Below are positions 9,388 to 21,160 of a stretch of 64,000 nt of DNA, piece by piece. The first letter of the stretch is position 1; the number at the start of each line of letters is the position of its first letter. Under the pieces are notes generated by a model, which saw only the letters and a program-made list of their open reading frames with translations, was not told the DNA's origin and did no database searches. The stretch is taken from the NCBI GenBank assembly GCA_036873755.1, contig JAVTVY010018822.1, forward strand, positions 1 through 64,000, read 5' to 3'. The position numbers and the translations under genes are program-made. The DNA comes from Hanleya hanleyi. Taxonomy: Eukaryota; Mollusca; Polyplacophora; Lepidopleurida; Hanleyidae.

Positions 9388-10287
9388 ATGCTTACATTCA
9401 GTATTGACTACTTGACTGAAAACGACGAGATGCGCCAACTGAGCAAACGTGTGGATCCCATCCGGGATCATATCGCAGAGGGACATGGCCACAGGCAAAT
9501 TTGGTCTCCTCCACCCATGTGCAAAAATACGGTCACTCCTGATTTCTCAAAAAGCGATCATTTATCTTCTAAGGGAAATGACATAGACAGTCAGTCATCT
9601 CGTGGAGGTGAAAACTGTTCTATAAGCTCTTCAAGTGACAGCGACAGTACCAGCCTGGATAGTGTGGAACCTATAGCTGAAGTTCTTTTGTCGTTAGACA
9701 AACGGATCAGAAAGTTTCCTAATAAGGATAACACAACAAGATCACCACCATCGATTTCATCAGATAAATTCAATGAGAAGCCTCCCCATTCTTATATTGC
9801 TCTGATTTCCATGGCAATTATAAGTGAAGGGAAGATTTTACTAGGAGATATGTATCAATACATTATGGACAATTACCCTTATTACAACAACACAGAGCGG
9901 GCTTGGAGGAACAGTATCCGTCATAACTTGTCTCTCAATGAATGTTTCATCAGGAACGGCCGAGCTGACAACGGTAAAGGTAATTACTGGTCTATACATC
10001 CCGCCTGTGTGGAGGACTTTGCCAAGGGAGACTATCGTAGAAGACAAGCCAGAAGACGAGCGAGAAAAACAAACAAAGACACTAATCTGATGACCTTCCC
10101 ACAAGGGTACGGTTGTAACATCGGCTATGTTCCCATGAAGTCATCATCAATAGGACAATATCCATACCAGAGTCTGACACCACAACTGGTCACATTGGGA
10201 CAACAATTTCAGAGCACGGTCAGCGGTTCCCCACAAGGATATTATCCATACTACGGGATAACACCTGAGATGATGGCGTGGGAATGA
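9388..10287 (+). CDS. foxQ2: FoxQ2-like forkhead transcription factor, copy 1 (C-terminally truncated)
   Basis: Encodes 299 residues in a single exon. The start codon is the one shared by all copies, opening with FSIDYL at residues 4-9, an EH1-like Groucho/TLE-binding motif. A serine-rich acidic stretch (about 79-92) precedes a forkhead domain at about 131-227 with recognition helix AWRNSIRHNLSLNECF and a basic tail (GDYRRRQARRRARK) typical of FoxQ2. Family knowledge: FoxQ2 proteins are nuclear DNA-binding regulators of anterior/apical development. Two oddities: six bases are missing (Ser-Pro lost after AIIS), shortening the loop between helices 1 and 2 of the domain, and a TCA-to-TGA change at 10285-10287 removes 36 residues found in copies 2-4. 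It may be a hypomorph, a neofunctional form or an early pseudogene. Confidence 0.8.
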   Translation: MLTFSIDYLTENDEMRQLSKRVDPIRDHIAEGHGHRQIWSPPPMCKNTVTPDFSKSDHLSSKGNDIDSQSSRGGENCSISSSSDSDSTSLDSVEPIAEVLLSLDKRIRKFPNKDNTTRSPPSISSDKFNEKPPHSYIALISMAIISEGKILLGDMYQYIMDNYPYYNNTERAWRNSIRHNLSLNECFIRNGRADNGKGNYWSIHPACVEDFAKGDYRRRQARRRARKTNKDTNLMTFPQGYGCNIGYVPMKSSSIGQYPYQSLTPQLVTLGQQFQSTVSGSPQGYYPYYGITPEMMAWE

Positions 10288-11696
10288 CAACGTCCGAATC
10301 CGGTCTCCTGTTCTCCATTAAGATTTTGCTCTGGGAATATGGTATACCCACAAATGTATTCACATCCAGCAAGCTCTATAATTTTGCATTCCTGATAACG
10401 AGGTCGACCGCATGACCACATTAAAGATTGAGGTCTGCCGACCACATGACCACATCAAAGAATGAGGTCGCTGGTGGAAGGACTTTCCATCACCCGCCAG
10501 CTGTTCCGGAAACGCGTGCAAGTGCTTTATGTTGATATTGATCTGGATTTGCGCCTTGTTTTTGTTGATTTGTATAACACGAAGTGTCGTGTACCTTCCA
10601 CACTTGTCCTTAGACAATCTCAGTCTCACCAATCACGAGCATACTGTCTTCTTGACAAAATTTAATGCCGATCATATGCGCCACAATCCAGTTTATTGTT
10701 AACGCATACTAATGTTGGCAGAAGAACCATTTTGTTTTCGAACTAAAAATGAACTATTATTGGCCACCGTGAATTGTTGAATTTGTTGAGTATGCAAGGT
10801 TGGATTCCTTTGTTTTACTTTGTTTCTATTGAATCTTTCAATTTTTGTTAGTTTTATCAGCCGTTCTTGTAAATATCATGAACCGTACAGTTCAGTGTAG
10901 TATGACATGGATATTAAAACATTGAATCATATGTTGACCGTATCTGTTTTATATTTACGGAACTATCGGGCGACAGCTTCGCTGCATCAATAATCAGAAG
11001 AATTAATTCTCTATGTCTCTATATCTGTCCGTTATGGACAATCTGTGGTTACTGATCGATGCACCCAGTAACGAGCTCTTGATCTTCGACACTGATAATC
11101 CAACTGAACACCATGTTATTGACCATATGTATGAAATGGAAATTCCGTGTGACAAAGTATGACATGGTCACTTTCATGTCATATCGACCCTTTTCGTCGC
11201 ATGCGATGTTAAGGGCTTCTACAGGGCACTTCTCCTAAGATGGACCACGGAATATTTACAGAGATGGCACCGTATTCTGATGAGAAAATGTGTGGTGTTC
11301 GCCCAAGACAACAAGTTTATTGTTTGACTTGGGTATGCGAAGATAGACTTGCTGCAATGGATATACTTTTTATAAAAAGTAAAGAAATCTAGAAAATCTT
11401 GTGTCTCATAATACAGTACTCCTGAATGTCGTTTAATAATTATGGCGTTTGAAGATTCTGGAATTTGCGTTTCGATGACTTTAGACGTGCAAATATAATA
11501 TTCGTTCATCTTTCAACGTTGTACGTTCGATCCTGGTATCGTATTTCACCGCGCGGTCGTAAGATGTGGCTTCTTTCTGAGACAAAATCCTACTTACAAT
11601 TTTTTGAGGTAAAATTATTACATTTGTATATGGCGTATCCGGGATTTAGTTCAGGAAGCTTCAATGGAAGGCCAATATTGTTGCAATATCCTGGCA
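10288..11696 (+). other. 3' flank of FoxQ2 copy 1, no further gene seen
   Basis: The first ~110 bases correspond to the C-terminal codons of the other copies, now beyond the early stop. Then two copies of a ~36-bp repeat (GAGGTC...GACCACATTAAAGA) at about 10400-10467 carry ATTAAA, a possible polyadenylation signal. The rest is AT-rich and shared among units, with ORFs of under 100 residues that are not kept in frame between units. Where unit 4 has a decayed second forkhead copy, this unit has only about 50 bp. Confidence 0.6.
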
Positions 11697-12607
11697 ATAG
11701 GCCTATAACTAGTTATTGTCCGTTTGTCAAGTGATAAAATGTACAACGATTGAACGTGGAATGTACTACCGATGTACATACATCTATGAAGGTGCCGGAA
11801 TTGATTAATTTTGTTCGACTATTCCATATAATATTACATAAGCGGCGCATCTACAAAAATGAATTTAGATGCATAGAGAAATATTCCCGTCAATTTCATT
11901 CATTTAAATGAGCATTTTACATTAACACACATACAGAAAAGTAGCAATTTTTTTATCTTCGACAAGAGTTAAGCCCCTTCTAATCAAACCTGCACAGAAG
12001 ATTTTGGGAGTCCCCTACCCCTCATACCAAAGAGTGACTGGTAATTTATGTATCGTTGCATTACTTAGCCCAGTACAGTTTACTTTAAAAAGATGGCCGT
12101 ACCCGTGTGCCATTCTGTATCTTGGAGCACCTTGACATAATTGAAGATAATTTGGCATTCAAGTGTCATGTTAAATACGAACCTTACCCAATTATCACCA
12201 GTCTGGAACGATGGCGTTAGGGTGTTAATTCATACCGCGCATGTTTCGATAGATACGGGGTGCATGGGAGTAACAAGTTCCACTGACAGTTTCCTGATCT
12301 AACACCTGCAGGCGCCATTTACAAATGTTATATTGTAAATCAAAATATTATATTTAGGATTTTGACGCAGATAGGAGCCACAACTGACCATGCACCGTGC
12401 GGTGATTTACGGTACCAAGGTGAAACGTACAACGTTGAAATAACCAATTTCATATTTACAGCTTCGCCATCCAAAGTCATCGAAACGTAAATTTCAAAAA
12501 TTTAAATATCATAACCTTTGAATGACATTTAGGGGTACTCTTATATGGGACACAATACCTTCTGGATCTCTATAGATTTAGAAGGAAATTACGACAAATC
12601 CGGCATG

Positions 12608-13155
12608 CATCAAGCAGCCTATGGTCCATCAAACAGCCTATGGTGCATCAAGCAGCCTATGGTCCATCAAACAGCCTATGGTGCATCAAGCAGCCTATGG
12701 TCCATCAAACAGCCTATGGTGCATCAAGCAGCCTATGGTCCATCAAACAGCCTATGGTGCATCAAGCAGCCTATGGTCCATCAAACAGCCTATGGTGCAT
12801 CAAGCAGCCTATGGTCCATCAAACAGCCTATGGTGCATCAAGCAACCTATGGTCCATCAAACAGCCTATGGTGCATCAAGCAGCCTATGGTCCATCAAAC
12901 AGCCTATGGTCCATCAAGCAGCCTATGGTCCATCAAACAGCCTATGGTCCATCAAGCAGCCTATGGTCCATCAAACAGCCTATGGTCCATCAAGCAGCCT
13001 ATGATCCAGTATAATATCACTATGGTCCAGTATAATGTCTCTATGGTCCAGTATAATGTCACTATGGTCCAGTATAATGTCTCTATGGTCCAGTATAATG
13101 TCACTATGGTCCAGTATAATGTCTCTATGGTCCAGTATAATGTCTCTATGGTCCA
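12608..13155 (+). repeat. 19-bp minisatellite (~21 copies) and 21-bp block (~8 copies), unit 2
   Basis: Same monomers as in unit 1. The 19-bp array runs to about 13002 and the 21-bp block to about 13155. The frame from MGHNTFWIS passes through both and ends after KHERVI, whereas in units 1 and 4 the same entry frame ends differently, so the apparent protein is not conserved at its C-terminus. Confidence 0.95.
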
Positions 13156-14427
13156 GTATAATATCTCTGGCACATCTGTTAGACCTTTTTCGAAACCATT
13201 AGAACGTAAATCCATGTGCGAAATTGATCATACCTTCAAACACGAACGAGTTATTTAGAAGAGGCAGAAACAACCAAAGTTGTTGGAAACATAAAATGAT
13301 CCCCTGTCTCCAGTGTTCATCGAAGACTATTTTTTTATATCAGATGAAGAACCTACAGGAAATGTCGATTCAATTCCAAAGTGAAAGATCAAGAGACCTT
13401 ATCACATTTTGGTTAATTGATCGTGCACATGGACAGCATACGGAACTTCCATTTCGTACAGATGGTCCACAACATTGTGTTAAGTGGGATTATCAGTGCC
13501 TAAGATCAACAGCTCAACCAAGTGCTAGGCGTATCTACATATATTTTGTTTCGTATTTTGCAGTACTTGTCACCGGAAATCTGCTTCGTAGATTTGATTA
13601 CGAAAGTGAGATATTTCATGATTCAAACTACATGGACTCGAAGCCGGTGTGATGAATAAGAATGTCCTGGCGATTAGTGTCCCTTTTCATATCCTTTTCT
13701 ATTGCAATTATAATGACGGACACTTGTCCCCAATTAGAAGAATATTGTCCTACCTGTGTTAGAAGATAGGAGCCGGATACTCCTAGTCACCGGACATTCT
13801 TAGCGTCCACAACGGCATTGAGGTTTTATCTGTATTCTACATCCCAAAGAACAGTGATGATCAGTAATAACCTTTTTCTTAACTTTGGGGTCGTTCCATC
13901 GACCTGGAAGTTGAAAGTTGCAAGCAAGTTCAACAAAAATGTTCTATGTCACAGTCCCAATTTGTCTTGATACAGAAATGTTATACAGTTGATTAGGGTG
14001 TCAGTTCTACGTTCCCTCGCGTTACGTTTGTCCGTCAATAATAAATAAGAGCCGACTGAATTTAATTAATTAACTGAAGAATCCAAACTTAACGAAATTT
14101 GATAAAAATTCCAGTAGTCACCGATAAAAATATAGTGTACTTCCCGACGCTGCCAAACTGTTTGAAAAATTGAAGTTTATTTCTAAAAAGTCCATTATTC
14201 ATATCAAAGTACAGAACCTTCTGTATGGTAAACATCGAATCATGTTGATATCATGATGATAAATCCATATATTACATTTATTGATCTTATTTATCTGGTT
14301 ATTTGGAAATATTTTACAAGCCAGGATGGGGATAGGTGTAGTTAGGTAATATAATATGTATTTTTATCACTGGCTGTGCTAACCTAACAGTAAAATGATG
14401 GGAGCCATCACTCAAAAATAGACTTTA
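13156..14427 (+). other. Conserved non-coding block of unit 2, no gene seen
   Basis: Collinear with 7074-8462 of unit 1 but without the extra 155-bp segment. A 142-codon frame at 13224-13652 depends on that absence and is interrupted in units 1 and 3, so I do not treat it as a gene. Confidence 0.6.
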
Positions 14428-14728
14428 CAGCTCACCAACCCAAAGCGTACGAGTTGTCACAGCGACACAGCTGACCAAATTACCAATATATGAGTTGTCA
14501 GGGCCTTTCCATCATAGCTATCTAGATTTGTATCTAGGGACCGTGTGGTCATGTCATCGAAGTTGCCACATGAACAATAAAAGCGCATCTGAGATACAAC
14601 ACATATCACGAATCGTTAGACTCTTGGTCTGTGCTTTAGAATAGGTTAACCAGAAGACTATACTGTGAAGTCATGTGACTCTGTCAGTATGTCGGCACCT
14701 CTTCCCACTTCCCTTATATGTGTTGTAA
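14428..14728 (+). mobile_element. 307-bp-type inserted element, unit 2
   Basis: Same ends and same position as the element in unit 1, flanked by TTTA on both sides. A short deletion removes the words after CACATGAACA. Sharing the site with units 1 and 3 shows the insertion preceded their duplication. Confidence 0.7.
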
Positions 14729-15069
14729 TTTATATTTTTAGGCAATGTCCACAATCACATGGAAATGTCATCAACTTTGAGAGCACTAGAGTCTGATGTC
14801 TCGTCTTGATTCAACAACCTTGGCACGATAATTATACACCATCATTATCCATTATTATTTGTGTTCCCAATAGTACATGTATAACGTTGAGGTGACTTTT
14901 ATAAGTAAAGCCGATAATAGTACCGCACGTGTCTCTCGCACCAGGACTAATTAATCGTGTATATATATAATAAAATGCACCACAGACAATGAGGAATCGT
15001 AATATATCTAATTACTACCCATTTGTGTTCTATCATATCATAATCAGGCATACGGTATAGTCCGTTAAA

Positions 15070-15243
15070 CACGTGCTCACTGTCCGGTGTTATGGCAGCG
15101 GTCAATATTGATTGACTTGGTTAGTCACAGCTATACCACGTGTCAGTGACAAACCTGAGAACAACAGTAACACACCTCGCTAACACGATCTATCAACCAA
15201 TCAGCGTGAACCGTCAAAAAGTATTGGACTCCACTTATAAAAA
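15070..15243 (+). promoter_or_regulatory. Upstream block of FoxQ2 copy 2: E-boxes, CCAAT, TATA
   Basis: CACGTG at 15070-15075 and again near 15137, a GTCAATATTGATTGAC inverted repeat near 15102, CCAAT at 15197-15201 and TATAAAAA at 15236-15243. The presumed leader between TATA and ATG differs from copy 1 by a 4-base insertion (TACG) near 15301 that opens an upstream in-frame extension; this extension is not conserved. Confidence 0.6.
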
Positions 15244-15349
15244 CAGGCTACAACACATAACCTCACAACTGTATCCGTTCTTGTTGCAGTCATTGGGCAG
15301 TACGTCGCTGAATATCTGTGGACGTGGAGAGATAGACTCATCAGAAATT

Positions 15350-16363
15350 ATGCTTAGATTCAGTATTGACTACTTGACTGAAAACGACGAGATGCGCCAA
15401 CTGAGCAAACGTGTGGATCCCATCCGGGATCATATCGCAGAGGGACATGGCCACAGGCAAATTTGGTCTCCTCCACCCATGTGCAAAAATACGGTCACTC
15501 CTGATTTCTCAAAAAGCGATCATTTATCTTCTAAGGGAAATGACATAGACAGTCAGTCATCTGGCGGAGGTGAAAACTGTTCTATAAGCTCTTCAAGTGA
15601 CAGTGACAGTACCAGCCTTGATAGTGTGGAATCTATAGCTGAAGTTCTTTTGTCGTTAGACAAACGGATCAGAAAGTTTCCTAATAAGGATAACACAACA
15701 AGATCACCACCATCGATTTCATCAGATAAATTCAATGAGAAGCCTCCCCATTCTTATATTGCTCTGATTTCCATGGCAATTATAAGTTCACCTGAAGGGA
15801 AGATTTTACTAGGAGATATGTATCAATACATTATGGACAATTACCCTTATTACAACAACACAGAGCGGGCTTGGAGGAACAGTATCCGTCATAACTTGTC
15901 TCTCAATGAATGTTTCATCAAGAACGGCCGAGCTGACAACGGTAAAGGTAATTACTGGTCTATACATCCCGCCTGTGTGGAGGACTTTGCCAAGGGAGAC
16001 TATCGTAGAAGACAAGCCAGAAGACGAGCGAGAAAAACAAACAAAGACACTAATCTGATGACCTTCCCACAAGGGTACGGTTGTAACATCGGCTATGTTC
16101 CCATGAAGTCATCATCAATAGGACAATATCCATACCAGAGTCTGACACCACAACTGGTCACATTGGGACAACAATTTCAGAGCACGGTCAGCGGTTCCCC
16201 ACAAGGATATTATCCATACTACGGTATAACACCTGAGATGATGGCGTGGGAATCACAACGTCCGAATCCGGTCTCCTGTTCTCCATTAAGATTTTGCTCT
16301 GGGAATATGGTATACCCACAAATGTATTCACATCCAGCAAGCTCTATAATTTTGCCTTCCTGA
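15350..16363 (+). CDS. foxQ2: FoxQ2-like forkhead transcription factor, copy 2 (intact)
   Basis: Single-exon gene of 337 residues. I start at the ATG shared by all copies; a longer in-frame reading from 15140 exists only here because of a 4-base leader insertion and would overlap the TATA box. Layout: EH1-like FSIDYL (4-9), serine-rich region (about 79-92), forkhead domain (about 131-229) with helix 3 AWRNSIRHNLSLNECF, the wing sequence GKGNYWSIHPA, basic tail, then a Tyr/Gln/Pro-rich C-terminus. Known role of the family: nuclear sequence-specific regulator of anterior and apical fates; the EH1 motif suggests Groucho-dependent repression. Nothing in this copy breaks the frame. Forkhead membership is certain; the FoxQ2 class is called from the domain and its basic tail. 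Confidence 0.92.
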   Translation: MLRFSIDYLTENDEMRQLSKRVDPIRDHIAEGHGHRQIWSPPPMCKNTVTPDFSKSDHLSSKGNDIDSQSSGGGENCSISSSSDSDSTSLDSVESIAEVLLSLDKRIRKFPNKDNTTRSPPSISSDKFNEKPPHSYIALISMAIISSPEGKILLGDMYQYIMDNYPYYNNTERAWRNSIRHNLSLNECFIKNGRADNGKGNYWSIHPACVEDFAKGDYRRRQARRRARKTNKDTNLMTFPQGYGCNIGYVPMKSSSIGQYPYQSLTPQLVTLGQQFQSTVSGSPQGYYPYYGITPEMMAWESQRPNPVSCSPLRFCSGNMVYPQMYSHPASSIILPS

Positions 16364-17723
16364 TAACGAGGTCGACCGCATGACCACATTAAAGATTGAG
16401 GTCGGTCGACCGCATGACCACATTAAAGATTGAGGTCTGCCGACCACATGACCACATTAAAGAATGAGGTCGCTGGTGGAAGGACTTTCCATCACCCGCC
16501 AGCTGTTCCGGAAACGCGTGCAAGTGCTTTATGTTGATATTGATCTGGATTTGCGCCTTGTTTTTGTTGATTTGTATAACACGAAGTGTCGTGTACCTTC
16601 CACACTTGTCCTTAGACAATCTCAGTCTCACCAATCACGAGCATACTGTCTTCTTGACAAAATTTAATGCCGATCGATATGCGCCACAATCCAGTTTATT
16701 GTTAACGGATACTAATGTTGGCAGAAGAACCATGTGTTTTCGAACTAAAAATGAACTATTATTGGCCACCGTGAATTGTTGAATTTGTTGAGTATCCAAG
16801 GGTGGATTTCCTTTGTTTCACTTTGTTTCTATTGGATCTTTCAAGTTTTGTTACATTTTATCAACCGTTCTTGTAAATACCGTGAACCGTACAGTTCAGT
16901 GTAGTATGACATGGATATTAAAACATTGAAGCATATGTTGACCGTATCTGTTTTATATTTACGGAACTATCGGGCGACAACTTCGCTGCATCAATGATCA
17001 GAAGAATTAACTCTCTATGTCTCTATCTGTCCGTTATGGACAATCTGTGGTTACTGATCGATACACCCAGTGAGGAGCTCTTGATCTTCGACACTGATCA
17101 TCCAACTGACACAATGTTATGGACCGTGTGCAAGAAATGGAAATTGCGTGTGGTGTCCATTTGAACAGTCAGTTTACCAAAGTATGACATGGTCACTTTC
17201 ATATCATATCGACCCTTAACGTCGCATGCGATATTAAGGGCTTCTACAGGGCACTTCTCCTAAGATGGACCACGGAATATTTATAGAGAGATGGCGCCGT
17301 ATTCTGATGAGAAAATGTGTGGTGTTCGCCCAAGACAACAAGTTTAGTGTTTGACTTGGGTATGCGAAGATGGACTTGCTGCAATGGATATACTTTTTAT
17401 AAAAAGTAAAGAAATCTAGAAAATCTTGTGTCTCATAATACAGTACTCCTGAATGTCGTTTAATAATTATGGCGTTTGAAGATTCTGGAATTTGCGTTTC
17501 GATGACTTTAGACGTGCAAATATAATATTCGTTCATCTTTCAACGTTGTACGTTCGATCCTGGTATCGTATTTCACCGCGCGGTCGTAAGATGTGGCTTC
17601 TTTCTGAGACAAAATCCTACTTACAATTTTTTGAGGTAAAATTATTACATTTGTATATGGCGTATCCGCGATTTAGTTCAGGAAGCTTCAATGGAAGGCC
17701 AATATTGTTGCAATATCCTGGCA
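16364..17723 (+). other. 3' flank of FoxQ2 copy 2 with three ~36-bp repeats, no gene seen
   Basis: Three copies of GAGGTC...GACCACATTAAAGA lie at about 16368-16467, each with an ATTAAA. The count is 2 in unit 1, 3 here, 2 in unit 3 and 1 in unit 4. The remainder is AT-rich, shared with the other units and without a conserved frame. Confidence 0.65.
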
Positions 17724-18490
17724 ATAGGCCTATAACTAGTTATTGTCCGTTTGTCAAGTGATAAAATGTACAACGATTGAACGTGGAATGTACTACCGAT
17801 GTACATACATCTATGAAGGTGCCGGAATTGATTAATTTTGTTCGACTATTCCATATAATATTACATAAGCGGCGCATCTACAAAAATGAATTTAGATGCA
17901 TAGAGAAATATTCCCGTCAATTTCATTCATTTAAATTAGCATTTTACATTAACACACATACAGAAAAGCAGCAAATTTTTTATCTTCGACAAGAGTTAAG
18001 CCCCTTCTAATCAAACCTGCACAGAAGATTTTGGGAGTCCCCTACCCCTCATATCAAAGAGTGACTGGTAATTTATGTATCGTTGCATTACTTAGCCCAG
18101 TACAGTTTACTTTAAAAAGATGGCCGTACCCGTGTGCCATTCTGTATCTTGGAGCACCTTGACATAATTGAAGATAATTTGGCATTCAAGTGTCATGTTA
18201 AATACAAATGTTATATTGTAAATCAAAATATTATATTTAGGATTTTGACGCAGATAGGAGCCACAACTGACCATGCACCGTGCGGTGATTTACGGTACCA
18301 AGGTGAAACGTACAACGTTGAAATAACCAATTTCATATTTACAGCTTCGCCATCCAAAGTCATCGAAACGTAAATTTCACAAATTTAAATATCATAACCT
18401 TTGAATGACATTTAGGGGTACTCTTATATGGGACACAATACCTTCTGGATCTCTATAGATTTAGAAGGAAATTACGACAAATCCGGCATG

Positions 18491-19130
18491 CATCAAGCAG
18501 CCTATGGTCCATCAAACAGCCTATGGTGCATCAAGCAGCCTATGGTCCATCAAACAGCCTATGGTGCATCAAGCAGCCTATGGTCCATCAAGCAGCCTAT
18601 GGTGCATCAAGCAGCCTATGGTCAATCATCAAGCAGCCTATGGTGCATCAAGCAGCCTATGGTCCATCAAACAGCCTATGGTGCATCAAGCAGCCTATGG
18701 TCCATCAAACAGCCTATGGTGCATCAAGCAGCCTATGGTCCATCAAACAGCCTATGGTGCATCAAGCAGCCTATGGTGCATCAAGCAGCCTATGGTCCAT
18801 CAAACAGCCTATGGTCCATCAAACAGCCTATGGTGCATCAAGCAGCCTATGGTGCATCAAGCAGCCCATGGTGCATCAAACAGCCTATGGTGCATCAAGC
18901 AGCCTATGGTCCATCAAGCAGCATATGGTCCATCAAACAGCCTATGGTCCATCAAGCAGCGTATGGTCAATCAAACAGCCTATGGTCCATCAAGCAGCCT
19001 ATGGTCCAGTATAATATCACTATGGTCCAGTATAATGTCTCTATGGTCCAGTATAAAGTCACTATGGTCCAGTATAATGTCTCTATGGTCCAGTATAATG
19101 TCTCTATGGTCCAGTATAATATCTCTGGCA
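18491..19130 (+). repeat. 19-bp minisatellite (~27 copies) and 21-bp block, unit 3
   Basis: Same monomers as elsewhere. A 3-base insertion (CAATCATCAAG near 18620) offsets the period once. The distal variants, including GCAGCCCATGG and GCAGCGTATGGTCAATC, match unit 1 copy for copy and differ from unit 2. Confidence 0.95.
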
Positions 19131-20514
19131 CATCTGTTAGACCTTTTTCGAAACCATTAGAACGTAAATCCATGTGCGAAATTGATCATACCTTCAAACA
19201 CGAACGAGTTATTTAGAAGAGGCAGAAACAACCAAAGTTGTTGGAAACATAAAATGATCCCCTGTCTCCAGTGTTCATCGAAGACTATTTTTTTATATCA
19301 GATGAAAAACCTACAGGAAATGTCGATTCAATTCCAAAGTGAAAGATCAAGAGACCTTATCACATTTTGGTTAATTTTGGTTAAACATCGAATCATGTTG
19401 ATATCATGATGATAAATCCATATATTACATTTATTGATCTTATTTATCTGGTTATTTGGAAATATTTTACAAGCCAGGATGGGGATAGGTGTAGTTAGGT
19501 AATATAATATGTATTTTTATCACTGGCTGTGACTTCCATTTCGTACAGATGGCCCACAACATTGTGTTAAGTAGGATTATCAGTGCCTAAGATCAACAGC
19601 TCAACCAAGTGCTAGGCGTCTCTACATATATTTTGTTTCGTATTTTGCAGTACTTGTCACCGGAAATCTGCTTCGTAGATTTGATTACGAAAGTGAGATA
19701 TTTCATGATTCAAACTACATGGACTCGAAGCCGGTGTGATGAATAAGAATGTCCTGGTGATTAGTGTCCCTTTTCATATCCTTTTCTATTGCAATTATAA
19801 TGACGGACACTTGTCCCCAATTAGAAGAATATTGTCCTACCTGTGTTAGAAGATAGGAGCCGGATACTCCTAGTCACCGGACATTCTTAGCGTCCACAAC
19901 GGCATTGAGGTTTTATCTGTATTCTACATCCCAAAGAACAGTGATGATCAGTAATAACCTTTTTCTTAACTTTGGGGTCGTTCCATCGACCTGGAAGTTG
20001 AAAGTTGCAAGCAAGTTCAACCAAAATGTTCTATGTCACAGTCCCAATTTGTCTTGATACAGAAATGTTATACAGTTGATTAGGGTGTCAGTTCTACGTT
20101 CCCTCGCGTTACGTTTGTCCGTCAATAATAAATAAGAGCCGACTGAATTTAATTAATTAACTGAAGAATCCAAACTTAACGAAATTTGATAAAAATTCCA
20201 GTAGTTACCGATAAAAATATAGTGTACTTCCCGACGCTGCCAAACTGTTTGAAAAATTGAAGTTTATTTCTAAAAAGTCCATTATTCATATCAAAGTACA
20301 GAACCTTCTGTATGGTAAACATCGAATCATGTTGATATCATGATGATAAATCCATATATTACATTTATTGATCTTATTTATCTGGCTATTTGGAAATATT
20401 TTACAAGCCAGGATGGGGATAGGTGTAGTTAGGTAATATAATATGTATTTTTATCACTGGCTGTGCTAACCTAACAGTAAAATGATGGGAGCCATCACTC
20501 AAAAATAGACTTAA
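19131..20514 (+). other. Conserved non-coding block of unit 3, no gene seen
   Basis: Collinear with 7074-8462, including the duplicated 155-bp segment (about 19384-19531 and 20317-20465). No reading frame is conserved. Confidence 0.6.
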
Positions 20515-20821
20515 CAGCTCACCAACCCCCAGCGTACGAGTTGTCACAGCGACACAGCTGACCAAATTACCAATATACGAGTTGTCAGGGCATTTCCATC
20601 ATAGCTATCTAGATTTGTATCTAGGGACCGTGTGGTCATGTCATCGAAGTTGCCACATGAACAGGTACAATAAAAGCGCACCTGAGATACAACACATATC
20701 ACGAATCGTTAGACTCTTGGTCTGCGCTTTAGAATAGGTTAACCAGAAGACTATACTGTGAAGTCATGTGACTCTGTCAGTATGTTTGCACCTCTTCCCA
20801 CTTCCCTTATATGTGTTGTAA
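20515..20821 (+). mobile_element. 307-bp inserted element, unit 3
   Basis: Same ends and site as in units 1 and 2; the left flank reads TTAA instead of TTTA by one substitution, and the right flank keeps TTTA. Confidence 0.7.
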
Positions 20822-21160
20822 TTTATATTTTTAGGCAATGTCCACAATCACATGGAAATGTCATAAACTTTGAGAGCACTAGAGTCTGATGTCTCGTCTT
20901 GATTCAACAACCTTGGCACGATAATTATACACCATCATTATCCATTATTATTTGTGTTCCCAATAGTACATGTATAACGTTGAGGTGACTTTTATAAGTA
21001 AAGCCGATAATAGTACCGCACGTGTCTCTCGCACCAGGACTAATTAATCGTGTATATATAATAAAATGCACCACAGACAATGAGGAATCGTAATATATCT
21101 AATTACTACCCATTTGTGTTCTATCATATCATATTCAGGCATACGGTATAGTCCGTTAAA

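Larger units (their letters stand above)
2784..11696 (+). repeat. FoxQ2 segmental-duplication unit 1 (with inserted transposon)
   Basis: This is the first of four direct copies of a unit that starts at AGGCCTATAACTAGTTATTG. After removing the 2.7-kb transposon and its target duplication it is about 6.19 kb, like units 2-4. The order inside is: conserved AT-rich lead, 19-bp minisatellite (6406), 21-bp repeats, conserved non-coding block, 307-bp inserted element (8463), promoter block, FoxQ2 gene (9388), 3' flank. Units 1-3 differ only at scattered positions by eye; unit 4 is clearly more diverged. Confidence 0.9.
11697..17723 (+). repeat. FoxQ2 segmental-duplication unit 2
   Basis: 6.03-kb copy with the same order as unit 1. 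It has the uninterrupted target site of the unit 1 transposon near 11764, lacks the upstream copy of the 155-bp segment, contains the 307-bp element at 14428-14728 and has an intact FoxQ2 gene. The junction with unit 1 reads TCCTGGCAATAGGCC, against TCCTGGCACTAGGCC at the left edge of the array. Confidence 0.9.

Noticed and set aside
13224..13652. 142-codon ORF in unit 2
   Set aside because: Interrupted in units 1 and 3 by the 155-bp segment and not conserved in unit 4; the frame starts inside non-coding unit sequence.
15140..15349. N-terminal extension of FoxQ2 copy 2 (70 extra residues)
   Set aside because: Depends on a 4-base insertion absent from the other copies and spans the CCAAT and TATA boxes; most likely promoter and leader.
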